From an uncultured Ruminococcus sp. (GTDB taxonomy: Bacteria > Bacillota > Clostridia > Oscillospirales > Ruminococcaceae): a stretch of DNA of 10,815 bases. The stretch spans positions 1 to 10,815 of the forward strand of contig CAMNAY010000034.1 of NCBI GenBank assembly GCA_946531975.1, given 5' to 3'. A program made the translations under genes and the position numbers. The notes beneath the pieces are model-generated. The model worked only from the letters and a program-made list of their open reading frames with translations. It did not search any database and was not told the origin of the DNA. Shown piece by piece: positions 1-6,203 of this stretch (position 1 is the stretch's first letter; each line of letters starts with the position of its first letter).

Positions 1-210
1 CTCATCACCTGTCTCTTTGAAACCGGCTCCGCACTCGGCACTGCCGGTCTGACCCTCGGCATCACGACCGGCCTCTCCCTCGCTTCGCACATCATCCTCA
101 TGTGTCTGATGTTTGCAGGCAGAGTCGGCGGTCTGACACTGATCTACGCTGCGGTCGCATCGGGCAATACGCCCTCCAAGCTGCCGCTCGAAAAAGTCAC
201 AGTCGGATAA
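1..210 (+). CDS. ktrB: KtrB/TrkH-family potassium uptake channel subunit, C-terminal fragment
   Basis: The reading frame is open from base 1 and ends at a TAA at 208-210, giving the last 69 residues of a protein whose start lies outside the window. The fragment contains FETGSALGTAGLTLGIT, which fits the fourth pore loop and selectivity-filter region of the Trk/Ktr/HKT superfamily, followed by a final hydrophobic helix around LMCLMFAGRVGGLTLIY and a short charged tail ending LPLEKVTVG, as these proteins usually end. It would sit in the cytoplasmic membrane and conduct potassium as a dimer. The stop lies 24 bp before the start of the RCK subunit, so the two form a ktrBA-type operon. Whether it is a KtrB (sodium-coupled) or TrkH type cannot be settled from the fragment; a cytosolic RCK partner of single-domain length favours Ktr. 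Confidence 0.9.
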   Translation, partial: LITCLFETGSALGTAGLTLGITTGLSLASHIILMCLMFAGRVGGLTLIYAAVASGNTPSKLPLEKVTVG

Positions 211-234
211 ATCCATTACAAAGGAGTTCTTCAC

Positions 235-879
235 ATGAAATCAGCACTGATTATCGGCGTGGGACAGTTCGGTGCCCACATTGCAAAGCGCATGAGCAAA
301 ATGGACTGCGAGGTCATGGCAGTCGATTGGAAAGAGGAGCGCATCAACGCGATCCTGCCGCTTGTCACGAATGCACAGATCGGCGACAGCACAAATGCGG
401 AATTCATGGAATCCCTCGGCATTCCGGATTACGATGTCTGCATCGTCACGATCAGCGGCAACTTCCAGAATTCTCTCGAAACCACAGCGCTCCTGAAGGA
501 GCTCGGTGCAAAGCAGGTCATTGCCCGCGCACAGAATGATGTTCAGGAAAAATTCCTGCTGCGCAACGGCGCTGACGAGACGGTCTATCCGGAAAAGCAG
601 ACGGCAGTCCGGCTCGCGACCCGTGCGGCTTCTGACAGCATTTTTGACTACATCCAGATGGATAAGAATGTTTCGATCTATGAGATCAGCGCACCGGAGG
701 AATGGGACGGCAAAACGCTCGCCGCGCTGGATGTCCGGCGCAAGTATCAGCTCAATATCATCGCGGTCCGGCGCGACGATCAGCTCACAATCCCGATGGC
801 TGACACCGTTCTCCGCGAGGACGATCACATGCTCATCATCGGCAGCCTGAAGGACATCCGCAAATGCTTTAAGCTGTAA
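235..879 (+). CDS. ktrA: KtrA/TrkA-type RCK regulatory subunit of potassium uptake system
   Basis: This 214-residue cytosolic protein has the length of single-unit KtrA (E. coli TrkA is a double-length version). Residues 1-125 form the RCK_N Rossmann domain, with the nucleotide motif GVGQFG at 8-13, an acidic residue D31 at the end of the second strand and GDST at 50-53. Residues about 135-214 form the RCK_C domain. Family members form an octameric ring under the channel that gates it in response to ATP/ADP or NAD(H), in some cases also c-di-AMP through RCK_C. The ATG at 235 has AAGGAG at 221-226, eight bases upstream. It directly follows the ktrB end and is followed by a strong hairpin terminator, so it is the last gene of the operon. 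Nothing looks damaged. Confidence 0.94.
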   Translation: MKSALIIGVGQFGAHIAKRMSKMDCEVMAVDWKEERINAILPLVTNAQIGDSTNAEFMESLGIPDYDVCIVTISGNFQNSLETTALLKELGAKQVIARAQNDVQEKFLLRNGADETVYPEKQTAVRLATRAASDSIFDYIQMDKNVSIYEISAPEEWDGKTLAALDVRRKYQLNIIAVRRDDQLTIPMADTVLREDDHMLIIGSLKDIRKCFKL

Positions 880-894
880 TCATCTGTGCATAAC

Positions 895-936
895 AAAAGC
901 CCCGAAGCGTATGATTCCAATCGCTTCGGGGCTTTT
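895..936. terminator. bidirectional intrinsic terminator between ktrA and the C_GCAxxG_C_C gene
   Basis: A perfect 15-bp inverted repeat, AAAAGCCCCGAAGCG at 895-909 and its complement at 922-936, surrounds a 12-nt loop. The GC-rich core is flanked by A's on the left and T's on the right, so it can end transcription of ktrA on the plus strand and of the cysK transcript on the minus strand. The two convergent genes end 15 bp before it (ktrA) and 50 bp beyond it (stop at 987-989). Confidence 0.93.
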
Positions 937-986
937 TGCTGCAATCTCAATCAGAACAGACCGCTGATGCGCGCTGTGCAGAGCCG

Positions 987-1352
987 TCAGCCTGCGTTCA
1001 GGAGGTCTTCGAGCAGTGCGGCAGCATCGGTCACACAGCCGCGGCACGGGCGCAGCACCTGACCGGTCAGCCCGCCCTTCAGTTCCCGGCACATCACCGA
1101 CTGATTCATCTCCCTGAATTTCGCTTCCAGTTCGGCAATGCGCGGGTCATTCTCACCAAAGCGTTTTGCAAGCACGGTCTCCGCTGCCAGCACCGCGCCG
1201 CATTTGCCCATTCTGCCGCCTGCCATCGGTGCCGCAGCAGCCGCTGCTTCCTCCGGCGACAGACCGGCTTCCTCACAAAAGGCATTCAGCACGGCTGCCG
1301 CACAGTTCATAAAGTGCTTATGATTCTCGATCGCTTTTTCCGCTCCGGTCAT
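987..1352 (-). CDS. C_GCAxxG_C_C family cysteine-rich protein
   Basis: This 121-residue soluble protein matches the C_GCAxxG_C_C family in order and spacing: C17 in a NCAAAVLNAF helix, a Gly/Met stretch MAGGRMGKCGAV around C51, C88 in a MCRELKG segment, and C103/C106 before a final AALLEDLL helix. An extra C26 is present. The family is predicted to be redox or metal/sulfur related; no biochemical role is known to me. The start was chosen at 1352 and not at an in-frame ATG nine codons upstream (1379), because GGAGG at 1361-1365 sits eight bases before 1352, while the upstream ATG lacks a good site. The upstream ATG would overlap the cysK stop as ATGA. Lying 23 bp after cysK on the same strand, it is almost surely co-transcribed, which suggests a link with cysteine or sulfur handling; that link is inference. 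Confidence 0.82.
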   Translation of the reverse strand: MTGAEKAIENHKHFMNCAAAVLNAFCEEAGLSPEEAAAAAAPMAGGRMGKCGAVLAAETVLAKRFGENDPRIAELEAKFREMNQSVMCRELKGGLTGQVLRPCRGCVTDAAALLEDLLNAG

Positions 1353-1360
1353 TTCAACTT

Positions 1361-1365
1361 CCTCC
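1361..1365 (-). promoter_or_regulatory. Shine-Dalgarno site that decides the start of the C_GCAxxG_C_C gene
   Basis: GGAGG on the minus strand with eight bases to the ATG at 1352. It lies inside the nine-codon extension that would result from using the ATG at 1379, which argues for the shorter protein. Confidence 0.8.
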
Positions 1366-1375
1366 GTATCCGGAT

Positions 1376-2305
1376 TCATTCCGCAAACAGCGGCGTTGAG
1401 AAGTAGCGTTCTGCGGTATCGGGCAGAATGGTCACAACCGTCTTGCCTTCACCGAGCTTCTCCGCCAGCTTGAGTGCAGCCGCAACATTGGTGCCGCTGG
1501 AGATGCCGCACATGATGCCTTCCATCGCTGCAAGCTGCTTCGCCGTATTGATTGCGTCCTCATCCGTGACAATGTGAATGTGGTCATAGATATGCTGATT
1601 GAGGATCGGCGGAATGACGCCGTCGCCGATGCCCATTTGCAGATGCGTACCGACCGTACCGCCCGCGAGAATCGCCGCATGCTCCGGCTCAACCGCCCAG
1701 ATTTCCATATCCGGATACTGGGACTTCAGCGTCTCGCCGATGCCGGTGATCGTACCGCCGGTACCGATGCCGGAACAAAAGCCGTCAATCTTGCAGGCAG
1801 TCTGCTCCAGAATTTCAAGCGCGGTGTAATATTTGTGCGCATAGATGTTGTTGACATTCTCAAACTGCTGCGGTACAAACACCCGCGGGTCTTTCTTTGC
1901 CATATCCAGTGCAGTATCCAGACAGGTCTGGATGCACTTGCCGATATCACCGTCATCGTGAATCAGAATGACCTGAGCGCCGTAATGCTCGACGAGCTTG
2001 CGCCGCTCCTCACTGACGGAATCGGGCATGACGATCACGGTCTGATACCCTCTGACCGCACCGACCAGTGCCAGACCGATGCCCTGATTGCCGCTGGTCG
2101 GCTCCACGATAATGGTATCCGGGTGGATGAGCCCTGCCTTTTCCGCCTGCCGGATCATGTTATATGCAGTGCGCGTTTTGATTGAGCCGCCGGCGTTCAG
2201 ACCCTCAAATTTGACGAGAATCTCCGCATTGCCGGGCTTGTTCATTCTGTTCAGTCGGATCATCGGGGTATGCCCGATCGCATCGAGAATCGAATTGCAA
2301 ATCAT
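1376..2305 (-). CDS. cysK: cysteine synthase family protein (PLP-dependent, CysK-like)
   Basis: This 309-residue protein has the CysK length and fold-type II layout. It would make cysteine from O-acetylserine and sulfide in the cytoplasm. The N-terminal SILDAIGHTPMIRL is typical; K43 in GGSIKTRTA is the PLP-binding lysine; PTSGNQG (69-75) is the substrate loop; GTGGT (181-185) holds the PLP phosphate; GISSGTN (267-273) contacts the pyridine ring; the end ILPDTAERYFST corresponds to the usual LPDxGERYLST. Two places differ from E. coli-type enzymes: K-T-R for K-D-R, and SGNQG for SGNTG. These may mark a clade with a shifted sulfur donor or substrate. The frame is open for 57 more codons upstream, but those run through the promoter. 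ATG 2305 was chosen because GGAGA lies about eight bases before it and homology begins there. It leads a two-gene operon. Confidence 0.88.
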   Translation of the reverse strand: MICNSILDAIGHTPMIRLNRMNKPGNAEILVKFEGLNAGGSIKTRTAYNMIRQAEKAGLIHPDTIIVEPTSGNQGIGLALVGAVRGYQTVIVMPDSVSEERRKLVEHYGAQVILIHDDGDIGKCIQTCLDTALDMAKKDPRVFVPQQFENVNNIYAHKYYTALEILEQTACKIDGFCSGIGTGGTITGIGETLKSQYPDMEIWAVEPEHAAILAGGTVGTHLQMGIGDGVIPPILNQHIYDHIHIVTDEDAINTAKQLAAMEGIMCGISSGTNVAAALKLAEKLGEGKTVVTILPDTAERYFSTPLFAE

Positions 2306-2338
2306 GCTGTAATCTCCATTTCTGAAATCGTTGTATCT

Positions 2339-2367
2339 ATTATACCACATCTTATAGTTTTTTTCAA
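2339..2367 (-). promoter_or_regulatory. sigma-A promoter of cysK and the C_GCAxxG_C_C gene
   Basis: On the minus strand TTGAAA (2367-2362) and TATAAT (2344-2339) are separated by 17 bases. Transcription would start near 2332, giving a leader of about 27 nt, too short for a T-box or a SAM riboswitch, so control is more likely through an upstream operator. Confidence 0.85.
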
Positions 2368-2389
2368 TAACCGCAGGCAGAAAACCGCA

Positions 2390-2402
2390 CGGCAATTTGC
2401 CG
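2390..2402. repeat. short palindrome upstream of the cysK promoter
   Basis: CGGCAA-T-TTGCCG is a perfect 6-bp inverted repeat around one base, centred about 29 bp upstream of the cysK -35. The placement suits a transcription factor site. No regulator family is recognised from it and it could be chance. Confidence 0.3.
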
Positions 2403-2460
2403 CCTGTGATGTCCGGTGATACCGCACATAAAGAAAAAGCGTCTGAAAAAGTCTCATTGT

Positions 2461-2481
2461 AAAATCGCAGCTGCAAAATCG
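2461..2481. repeat. paired direct repeat around a palindrome upstream of the galactanase promoter
   Basis: AAAATCG occurs at 2461-2467 and again at 2475-2481, with the palindrome GCAGCTGC at 2467-2474 between them. The last copy ends about 42 bp before the -35 of the galactanase gene, a usual place for an activator site. The rest of the 283-bp divergent spacer (2306-2588) holds the two promoters and nothing else I can name. Confidence 0.3.
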
Positions 2482-2523
2482 AAGCCTCGCACTGCCCGGT
2501 TCTGTCTTGTTTTTTTCAAACTC

Positions 2524-2552
2524 TTGCGTTTTCCTGTACAGTATGCTATAAT
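2524..2552 (+). promoter_or_regulatory. promoter of the galactanase gene (extended -10)
   Basis: TTGCGT (2524-2529) and TATAAT (2547-2552) with a 17-bp spacer. TG at 2544-2545 gives an extended -10 (TGCTATAAT). The start would fall near 2559, leaving a leader of about 30 nt. Confidence 0.82.
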
Positions 2553-2574
2553 CAAATTATAATAAAGATAAACC

Positions 2575-2581
2575 AAGGGGG
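2575..2581 (+). promoter_or_regulatory. Shine-Dalgarno site that decides the galactanase start
   Basis: AAGGGGG ends seven bases before the ATG at 2589. An in-frame TTG at 2583 is only one base from this site and cannot be the start, so the protein begins MKTLKRL. Confidence 0.8.
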
Positions 2582-2588
2582 ATTGAAC

Positions 2589-4529
2589 ATGAAAACACTG
2601 AAAAGGCTCTGCGCCGCATTTGCGGCATGCGGGATGCTGCTCTGTGCAGTGCCGCAGCCGGCAGTCACCGTAACCGCCGCCGAAACCGTCGTGTTCTCCG
2701 GCATTTCCGGTCTGCCGTTTGATAACGGAGATCCTTTTAAGGGCGTAGATCTCTCCTCTGTCATCTCACTGGAGGAAAGCGGCGTGAAATTCTACGACCG
2801 TGAGGGCAAAGAGCAGGACATTTTCCTCACCCTTGCCGATGCAGGCGTCAATTCCATTCGCGTCCGGATCTGGAATGACCCGTACCAGACCGGCACCCAT
2901 GCCAATTACGGCGGCGGCATCTGCGATCTGGACTGTGCCGTGAAGATTGCGGAACGCTGTGCCCGCGCAGGACTGAAGCTGCTGGTCGATTTCCACTATT
3001 CCGACTTCTGGGCAGATCCCGGAAAGCAGAAGGCACCGAAGGCATGGACAAATTACAGCGTCAGCCAGAAGGCAGATGCGATCTATCATTTCACGCTGGA
3101 TTCTCTCCGCCGGATCGCCCAGACCGGTGCAGAGGTCGCGATGGTGCAGGTCGGCAATGAGACCACGACCGGCATGTGCGGCGTCATGCTGAGCGACTAC
3201 AAGTGGAGCGAAGCCGGCTGGCAGGAGCTTGCCTCTCTGTTCAATGCAGGTGCAAGCGCTGTCCGCGATTTCAACAAAAATACGCTTGTTGCGCTGCACT
3301 TCACCAATCCGGAGAAGGCATCGAATATGTCCTACCTCGCAAGCATGCTGAAGAAAACCAATGTCGATTACGACGTCTTTGCGACCTCCTATTATCCCTA
3401 CTGGCACGGAACGCTCTCTAATCTGACCTCCGTACTGACCAATATCTCACAAACCTACGGCAAGTATGTGCTGGTCGCGGAGACCTCCTGTGCGCGCTCG
3501 CTCGATGATATCGACCAGTTCCGCAATACGATCCAGAAAACAGAGGATCTTGGCGATTACGCAGGCTATGAGGTCAGTGTCGCCGGACAGACTGCCTATC
3601 TGCACGACCTGTTTCAGGCAGTTGCTGCGGTGCCGGACGGAAAGGGCATCGGCGTCTTTTACTGGGAACCTGCATGGCTGGGCGTCGGCAAAGAATACGG
3701 CAGCAACGCGCAAAAATGGGAACAATACGGTTCAGGCTGGGCGAACAGAGCTGCCGGAGAATTCGATCCGGATGCAGAGAAAATCCCCGGCGGAAGCTGC
3801 ATTGAGAATGAATCGCTCTTTGGCAATGACGGCGTTCCGCTGGATTCACTCTATGTCTTCGGGACGATTCACGGAACCGGCAGCAGCCCCGACCCTTCAA
3901 GCGAAAACCAGATCCGGAATCCCGGATTTGAGAGCAACGGAAGCTGGACCAATCAGCCCTTTGGCTGGACGCTGCACAGAAACACCGGCGGACATTTCGA
4001 TGTCCGTTCAGAGGACTCCCGTTCGGGCGGCTACGCACTGCACTGGTATTCGGAAGAAGCGTTCTCCGGCTGTACCGCGTCACAAACGGTACAGATCTAT
4101 GAGGACGGCACCTACCGCTGCGCTGCTTATATTCAGGGAGATGAAGCGACCTCCTACACGCTGACGTTCACCGCCTCCGACGGGATACAGCGGGAGATCA
4201 CCGGCACCGGTCAGGGCTGGGCAGTGTGGCAGAATCCTGCCGCGGAACTGACCGTCCGCACAGGGGACACGATCACTGTGACGCTCACGGTATCCGGCGG
4301 TGCCGGAAGCTATGGCTCTGCGGATGATTTCAGCATCTGCAAAACCGAAGAACAGCCTGTGATCCGCGGAGATCTCAACCGCGACGGCAAGGTCAGCCGC
4401 GCAGATGCCGATCTGCTGCTCTCGTATCTGATTGCTGAGGCCGCAGAGCTTCCCAGAGAAGCCGACCTCAACCGCGACGGCAGAATCAACGCCGCCGACC
4501 TCACGCTCCTGAAGCGCGAAGCACTGTAA
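2589..4529 (+). CDS. secreted GH53 arabinogalactan endo-beta-1,4-galactanase with CBM61-like module and dockerin
   Basis: This 646-residue extracellular enzyme would cleave beta-1,4-galactan side chains of pectin (type I arabinogalactan). Residues 1-30 are a signal peptide (KTLKR start, hydrophobic core, likely cut after VTA at 30). Residues about 45-400 are the GH53 barrel, with the acid/base glutamate E191 in VQVGNE and the nucleophile E298 in VLVAETS; YWEPAW at 358-363 is also typical. Residues about 440-585, beginning NQIRNPGFESNGSW, form a beta-sandwich resembling CBM61, a galactan-binding module often joined to GH53. Residues 593-646 are a dockerin: two calcium-loop repeats, GDLNRDGKVSRAD and ADLNRDGRINAAD, joined by a short link. 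A dockerin implies attachment to a cohesin scaffold, so the cell likely has a cellulosome or similar assembly. The gene has its own promoter and terminator, with no other sugar genes adjacent. Confidence 0.95.
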   Translation: MKTLKRLCAAFAACGMLLCAVPQPAVTVTAAETVVFSGISGLPFDNGDPFKGVDLSSVISLEESGVKFYDREGKEQDIFLTLADAGVNSIRVRIWNDPYQTGTHANYGGGICDLDCAVKIAERCARAGLKLLVDFHYSDFWADPGKQKAPKAWTNYSVSQKADAIYHFTLDSLRRIAQTGAEVAMVQVGNETTTGMCGVMLSDYKWSEAGWQELASLFNAGASAVRDFNKNTLVALHFTNPEKASNMSYLASMLKKTNVDYDVFATSYYPYWHGTLSNLTSVLTNISQTYGKYVLVAETSCARSLDDIDQFRNTIQKTEDLGDYAGYEVSVAGQTAYLHDLFQAVAAVPDGKGIGVFYWEPAWLGVGKEYGSNAQKWEQYGSGWANRAAGEFDPDAEKIPGGSCIENESLFGNDGVPLDSLYVFGTIHGTGSSPDPSSENQIRNPGFESNGSWTNQPFGWTLHRNTGGHFDVRSEDSRSGGYALHWYSEEAFSGCTASQTVQIYEDGTYRCAAYIQGDEATSYTLTFTASDGIQREITGTGQGWAVWQNPAAELTVRTGDTITVTLTVSGGAGSYGSADDFSICKTEEQPVIRGDLNRDGKVSRADADLLLSYLIAEAAELPREADLNRDGRINAADLTLLKREAL

Positions 4530-4535
4530 ATTAAC

Positions 4536-4565
4536 TGCGCCCCTCATGTCTGAATGAGGGGCGCA
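4536..4565. terminator. hairpin between convergent galactanase and coaX genes
   Basis: A perfect 12-bp stem (TGCGCCCCTCAT at 4536-4547, complement at 4554-4565) with a six-base loop, seven bases after the galactanase stop and 16 bp from the coaX stop. The T-run is weak on both sides (TATTACTGTATT on plus, GTTAATTTAC on minus), so it is a plausible shared terminator but less textbook than the others in the window. Confidence 0.7.
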
Positions 4566-4580
4566 TATTACTGTATTGTG

Positions 4581-5345
4581 TTAAGTATTCTTCTGATAAA
4601 TGAGCATCAGACCTTTCAGCAGCAGCCGCTCGTCATGAATGATCTTCCGCTTGCAGAACGGAATGATCTTCGGGGCGTTTCCGCCGGTCGCAACGACTGT
4701 ACACGGCGCTCCGAGTTCCTCCTCGATGCGCGCGGCAATGCCGTCGATCGCAGCAGCAGTGCTGTAAATGATGCCGCTTTTCATGCAGTCAACCGTATTG
4801 ACTGCGATGATGCTTTTCGGCGGATCGAGACTGATCTCCGGAAGCTGGGAAGCACGGCTCGATAAGGAATCCAGTGCCACACGCACGCCGGGAATGATCA
4901 GACCGCCGCGGAAAATGTTGTCACTGTCAACAACGGAAACCGTCGTCGCGGTCCCCATGTCTACGGTAATGACCGGACGGGAATAGTAGTGCGCCGCCGC
5001 GACTGCATCCGCGACACGGTCACTGCCCAGTGCCGCCGGATTGTCAATCTGAATTTTCAGTCCGGTCTTGATGCCGGCACCGACGATCATCGGATCCAGC
5101 CCGACCGTTCGCAGCAATGCCTTTCGCAGAGTCTGCGTCACGGGCGGAACCACAGAGGAGAGGATGCAGCCCGCAAATGCGGTATGCTGCAAGCAGTTCA
5201 GCTCCAGAACCGTCTTCACCAGAACCGTATATTCCAGCTCCGTGGAAAGATGTGCCGTAGACAGCCGCTCCGTAAAGAGGAAGCCGTCCGCATCAAATGC
5301 GCCGATTACTATATTCGTATTGCCGATATCGACAGCTAAAACCAT
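4581..5345 (-). CDS. coaX: type III pantothenate kinase CoaX
   Basis: This 254-residue enzyme phosphorylates pantothenate to 4'-phosphopantothenate, the first step of CoA synthesis. It belongs to the acetate/sugar kinase (ASKHA) fold. Visible motifs are DIGNTN at 6-11 (phosphate loop), GSDR at 107-110 with the catalytic aspartate D109, DMGTATT at 129-135, and GGLIIPG at 147-153; TGGNA lies near the C-terminus. Family members are not inhibited by CoA and usually need a monovalent cation. The ATG at 5345 has GGAG eight bases upstream, within the 13-bp gap after the transporter gene, so it is the second gene of a panT-coaX operon and lacks its own promoter. Length and motifs are normal. Confidence 0.95.
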   Translation of the reverse strand: MVLAVDIGNTNIVIGAFDADGFLFTERLSTAHLSTELEYTVLVKTVLELNCLQHTAFAGCILSSVVPPVTQTLRKALLRTVGLDPMIVGAGIKTGLKIQIDNPAALGSDRVADAVAAAHYYSRPVITVDMGTATTVSVVDSDNIFRGGLIIPGVRVALDSLSSRASQLPEISLDPPKSIIAVNTVDCMKSGIIYSTAAAIDGIAARIEEELGAPCTVVATGGNAPKIIPFCKRKIIHDERLLLKGLMLIYQKNT

Positions 5346-5358
5346 ATTTCACGCTCCG

Positions 5359-5994
5359 TCAGGCTTCTTTGCGTTTACTCTGCACATTGCTCATCGGCAG
5401 GAAATGCGCCTGATACAGCGCCGTACCGACTGCGCCGCAGACAACCGTTGTCAGCAGCATTTCCACGACGGCATTCAGTCCGACGAAGGTGCAGATGAAC
5501 ACGAGAATGTTCTGACCGTTGATTTTCTCCTGCATGTAGTCCGTATTGCCGAAGAGCAGCACCAGTGCGCTCATGAACAGCGCGGTGTTCAGGAATGCGG
5601 CGCTGAAGCCGGAGACAAAGCTCGTTGTTTTGCCGCCGATCTTCTTTTCGAGTGCGCGGTGCAGCAGACCGACCAGCAGACCGTCCAGCGCACGCGGCAC
5701 AAACCGCTGTACGAATGCGAGGAACGGGTTGATATCAAACAGAATGATACCCATGCCGCTGGGGACGCCGATGCTGAGGCACTGCAAAAAGCTCAGCAGT
5801 CCGAAAATGGATCCCATGACGAGTCCGCCTACGGGTCCGAGTGCGATCGCGCCGATCGCGAGGGGGATGGTGTTGAGTGTGATGACCAGCGGTCCGACCG
5901 GAATGGAGCCGATCGCCGTGAACGAGAACAGCACTTCGATTGCCGTCAGCATTCCGAGGATCACGATTGCTTTGGTCTTGTCCTTTGTGTTCAT
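5359..5994 (-). CDS. panT: ECF transporter S component, probable pantothenate transporter PanT
   Basis: This 211-residue membrane protein has about six hydrophobic segments and the ECF S-component signature: SFTAIGSIPVGPLVITL near 24-40, TIPLAIGAIALGPVGGLVMGSIFGLLSF near 42-69, then further helices near 100-115, 130-148 and 162-195. It binds a vitamin and uses a shared EcfAA'T energy module, which is not in the window. Substrate assignment as pantothenate comes from context: it is first in an operon with coaX and divergent from coaBC. The family alone does not prove the ligand. The frame is open for 70 codons upstream of ATG 5994, but those run through the promoter; AAGGAGG at 6003-6009, eight bases before 5994, fixes the start. 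A leader of about 50 nt contains a small 5-bp hairpin at 6021-6034. Confidence 0.87.
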   Translation of the reverse strand: MNTKDKTKAIVILGMLTAIEVLFSFTAIGSIPVGPLVITLNTIPLAIGAIALGPVGGLVMGSIFGLLSFLQCLSIGVPSGMGIILFDINPFLAFVQRFVPRALDGLLVGLLHRALEKKIGGKTTSFVSGFSAAFLNTALFMSALVLLFGNTDYMQEKINGQNILVFICTFVGLNAVVEMLLTTVVCGAVGTALYQAHFLPMSNVQSKRKEA

Positions 5995-6051
5995 TTGAGT
6001 TTCCTCCTTGTTGTTATCATTCCCCATCCGGGGATACAATACAGCACTGTC

Positions 6052-6080
6052 ATTATACTGCGAAACGGCGCATTTGTAAA
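6052..6080 (-). promoter_or_regulatory. promoter of panT-coaX
   Basis: On the minus strand TTTACA (6080-6075) and TATAAT (6057-6052) are 17 bases apart. Transcription would start near 6045. It lies back to back with the coaBC promoter; an AT-rich stretch (6081-6128) separates the two -35 boxes and could hold a shared operator, though I see no clear repeat in it. Confidence 0.83.
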
Positions 6081-6128
6081 CCGTTTTCACATAATTCACT
6101 GAAAAATCATTATTTTCGAGAAATGCAC

Positions 6129-6157
6129 TTCCTTTTTTCGCCTCAAAATGGTATAAT
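6129..6157 (+). promoter_or_regulatory. promoter of coaBC (extended -10, weak -35)
   Basis: TATAAT at 6152-6157 is preceded by TG at 6149-6150, an extended -10. The best-placed -35, TTCCTT at 6129-6134 with 17-bp spacing, is poor. The start would be near 6164, about 40 nt before the gene. Confidence 0.65.
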
Positions 6158-6203
6158 GATACCAGAAGCCGATTGGCTGACTGAATGAAACGGAGGAAAT
6201 CCA

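Noticed and set aside
939..949. CTGCAATCTCA also present at 8756-8766
   Set aside because: An 11-base match within a 10.8-kb window is expected by chance several times; the surroundings differ.
1574..2185. A 203-codon open frame on the plus strand
   Set aside because: Antisense to the cysteine synthase, whose motifs cover the whole stretch.
2306..2476. N-terminal extension of the cysteine synthase by 57 codons
   Set aside because: It would be translated from DNA lying over and upstream of the -10 and -35 boxes, lacks homology, and the ATG at 2305 has a good ribosome binding site.
5068..6102. A 344-codon open frame on the plus strand
   Set aside because: Antisense to coaX and panT and across the panT promoter; His/Asp/Gln/Cys-rich without a domain.
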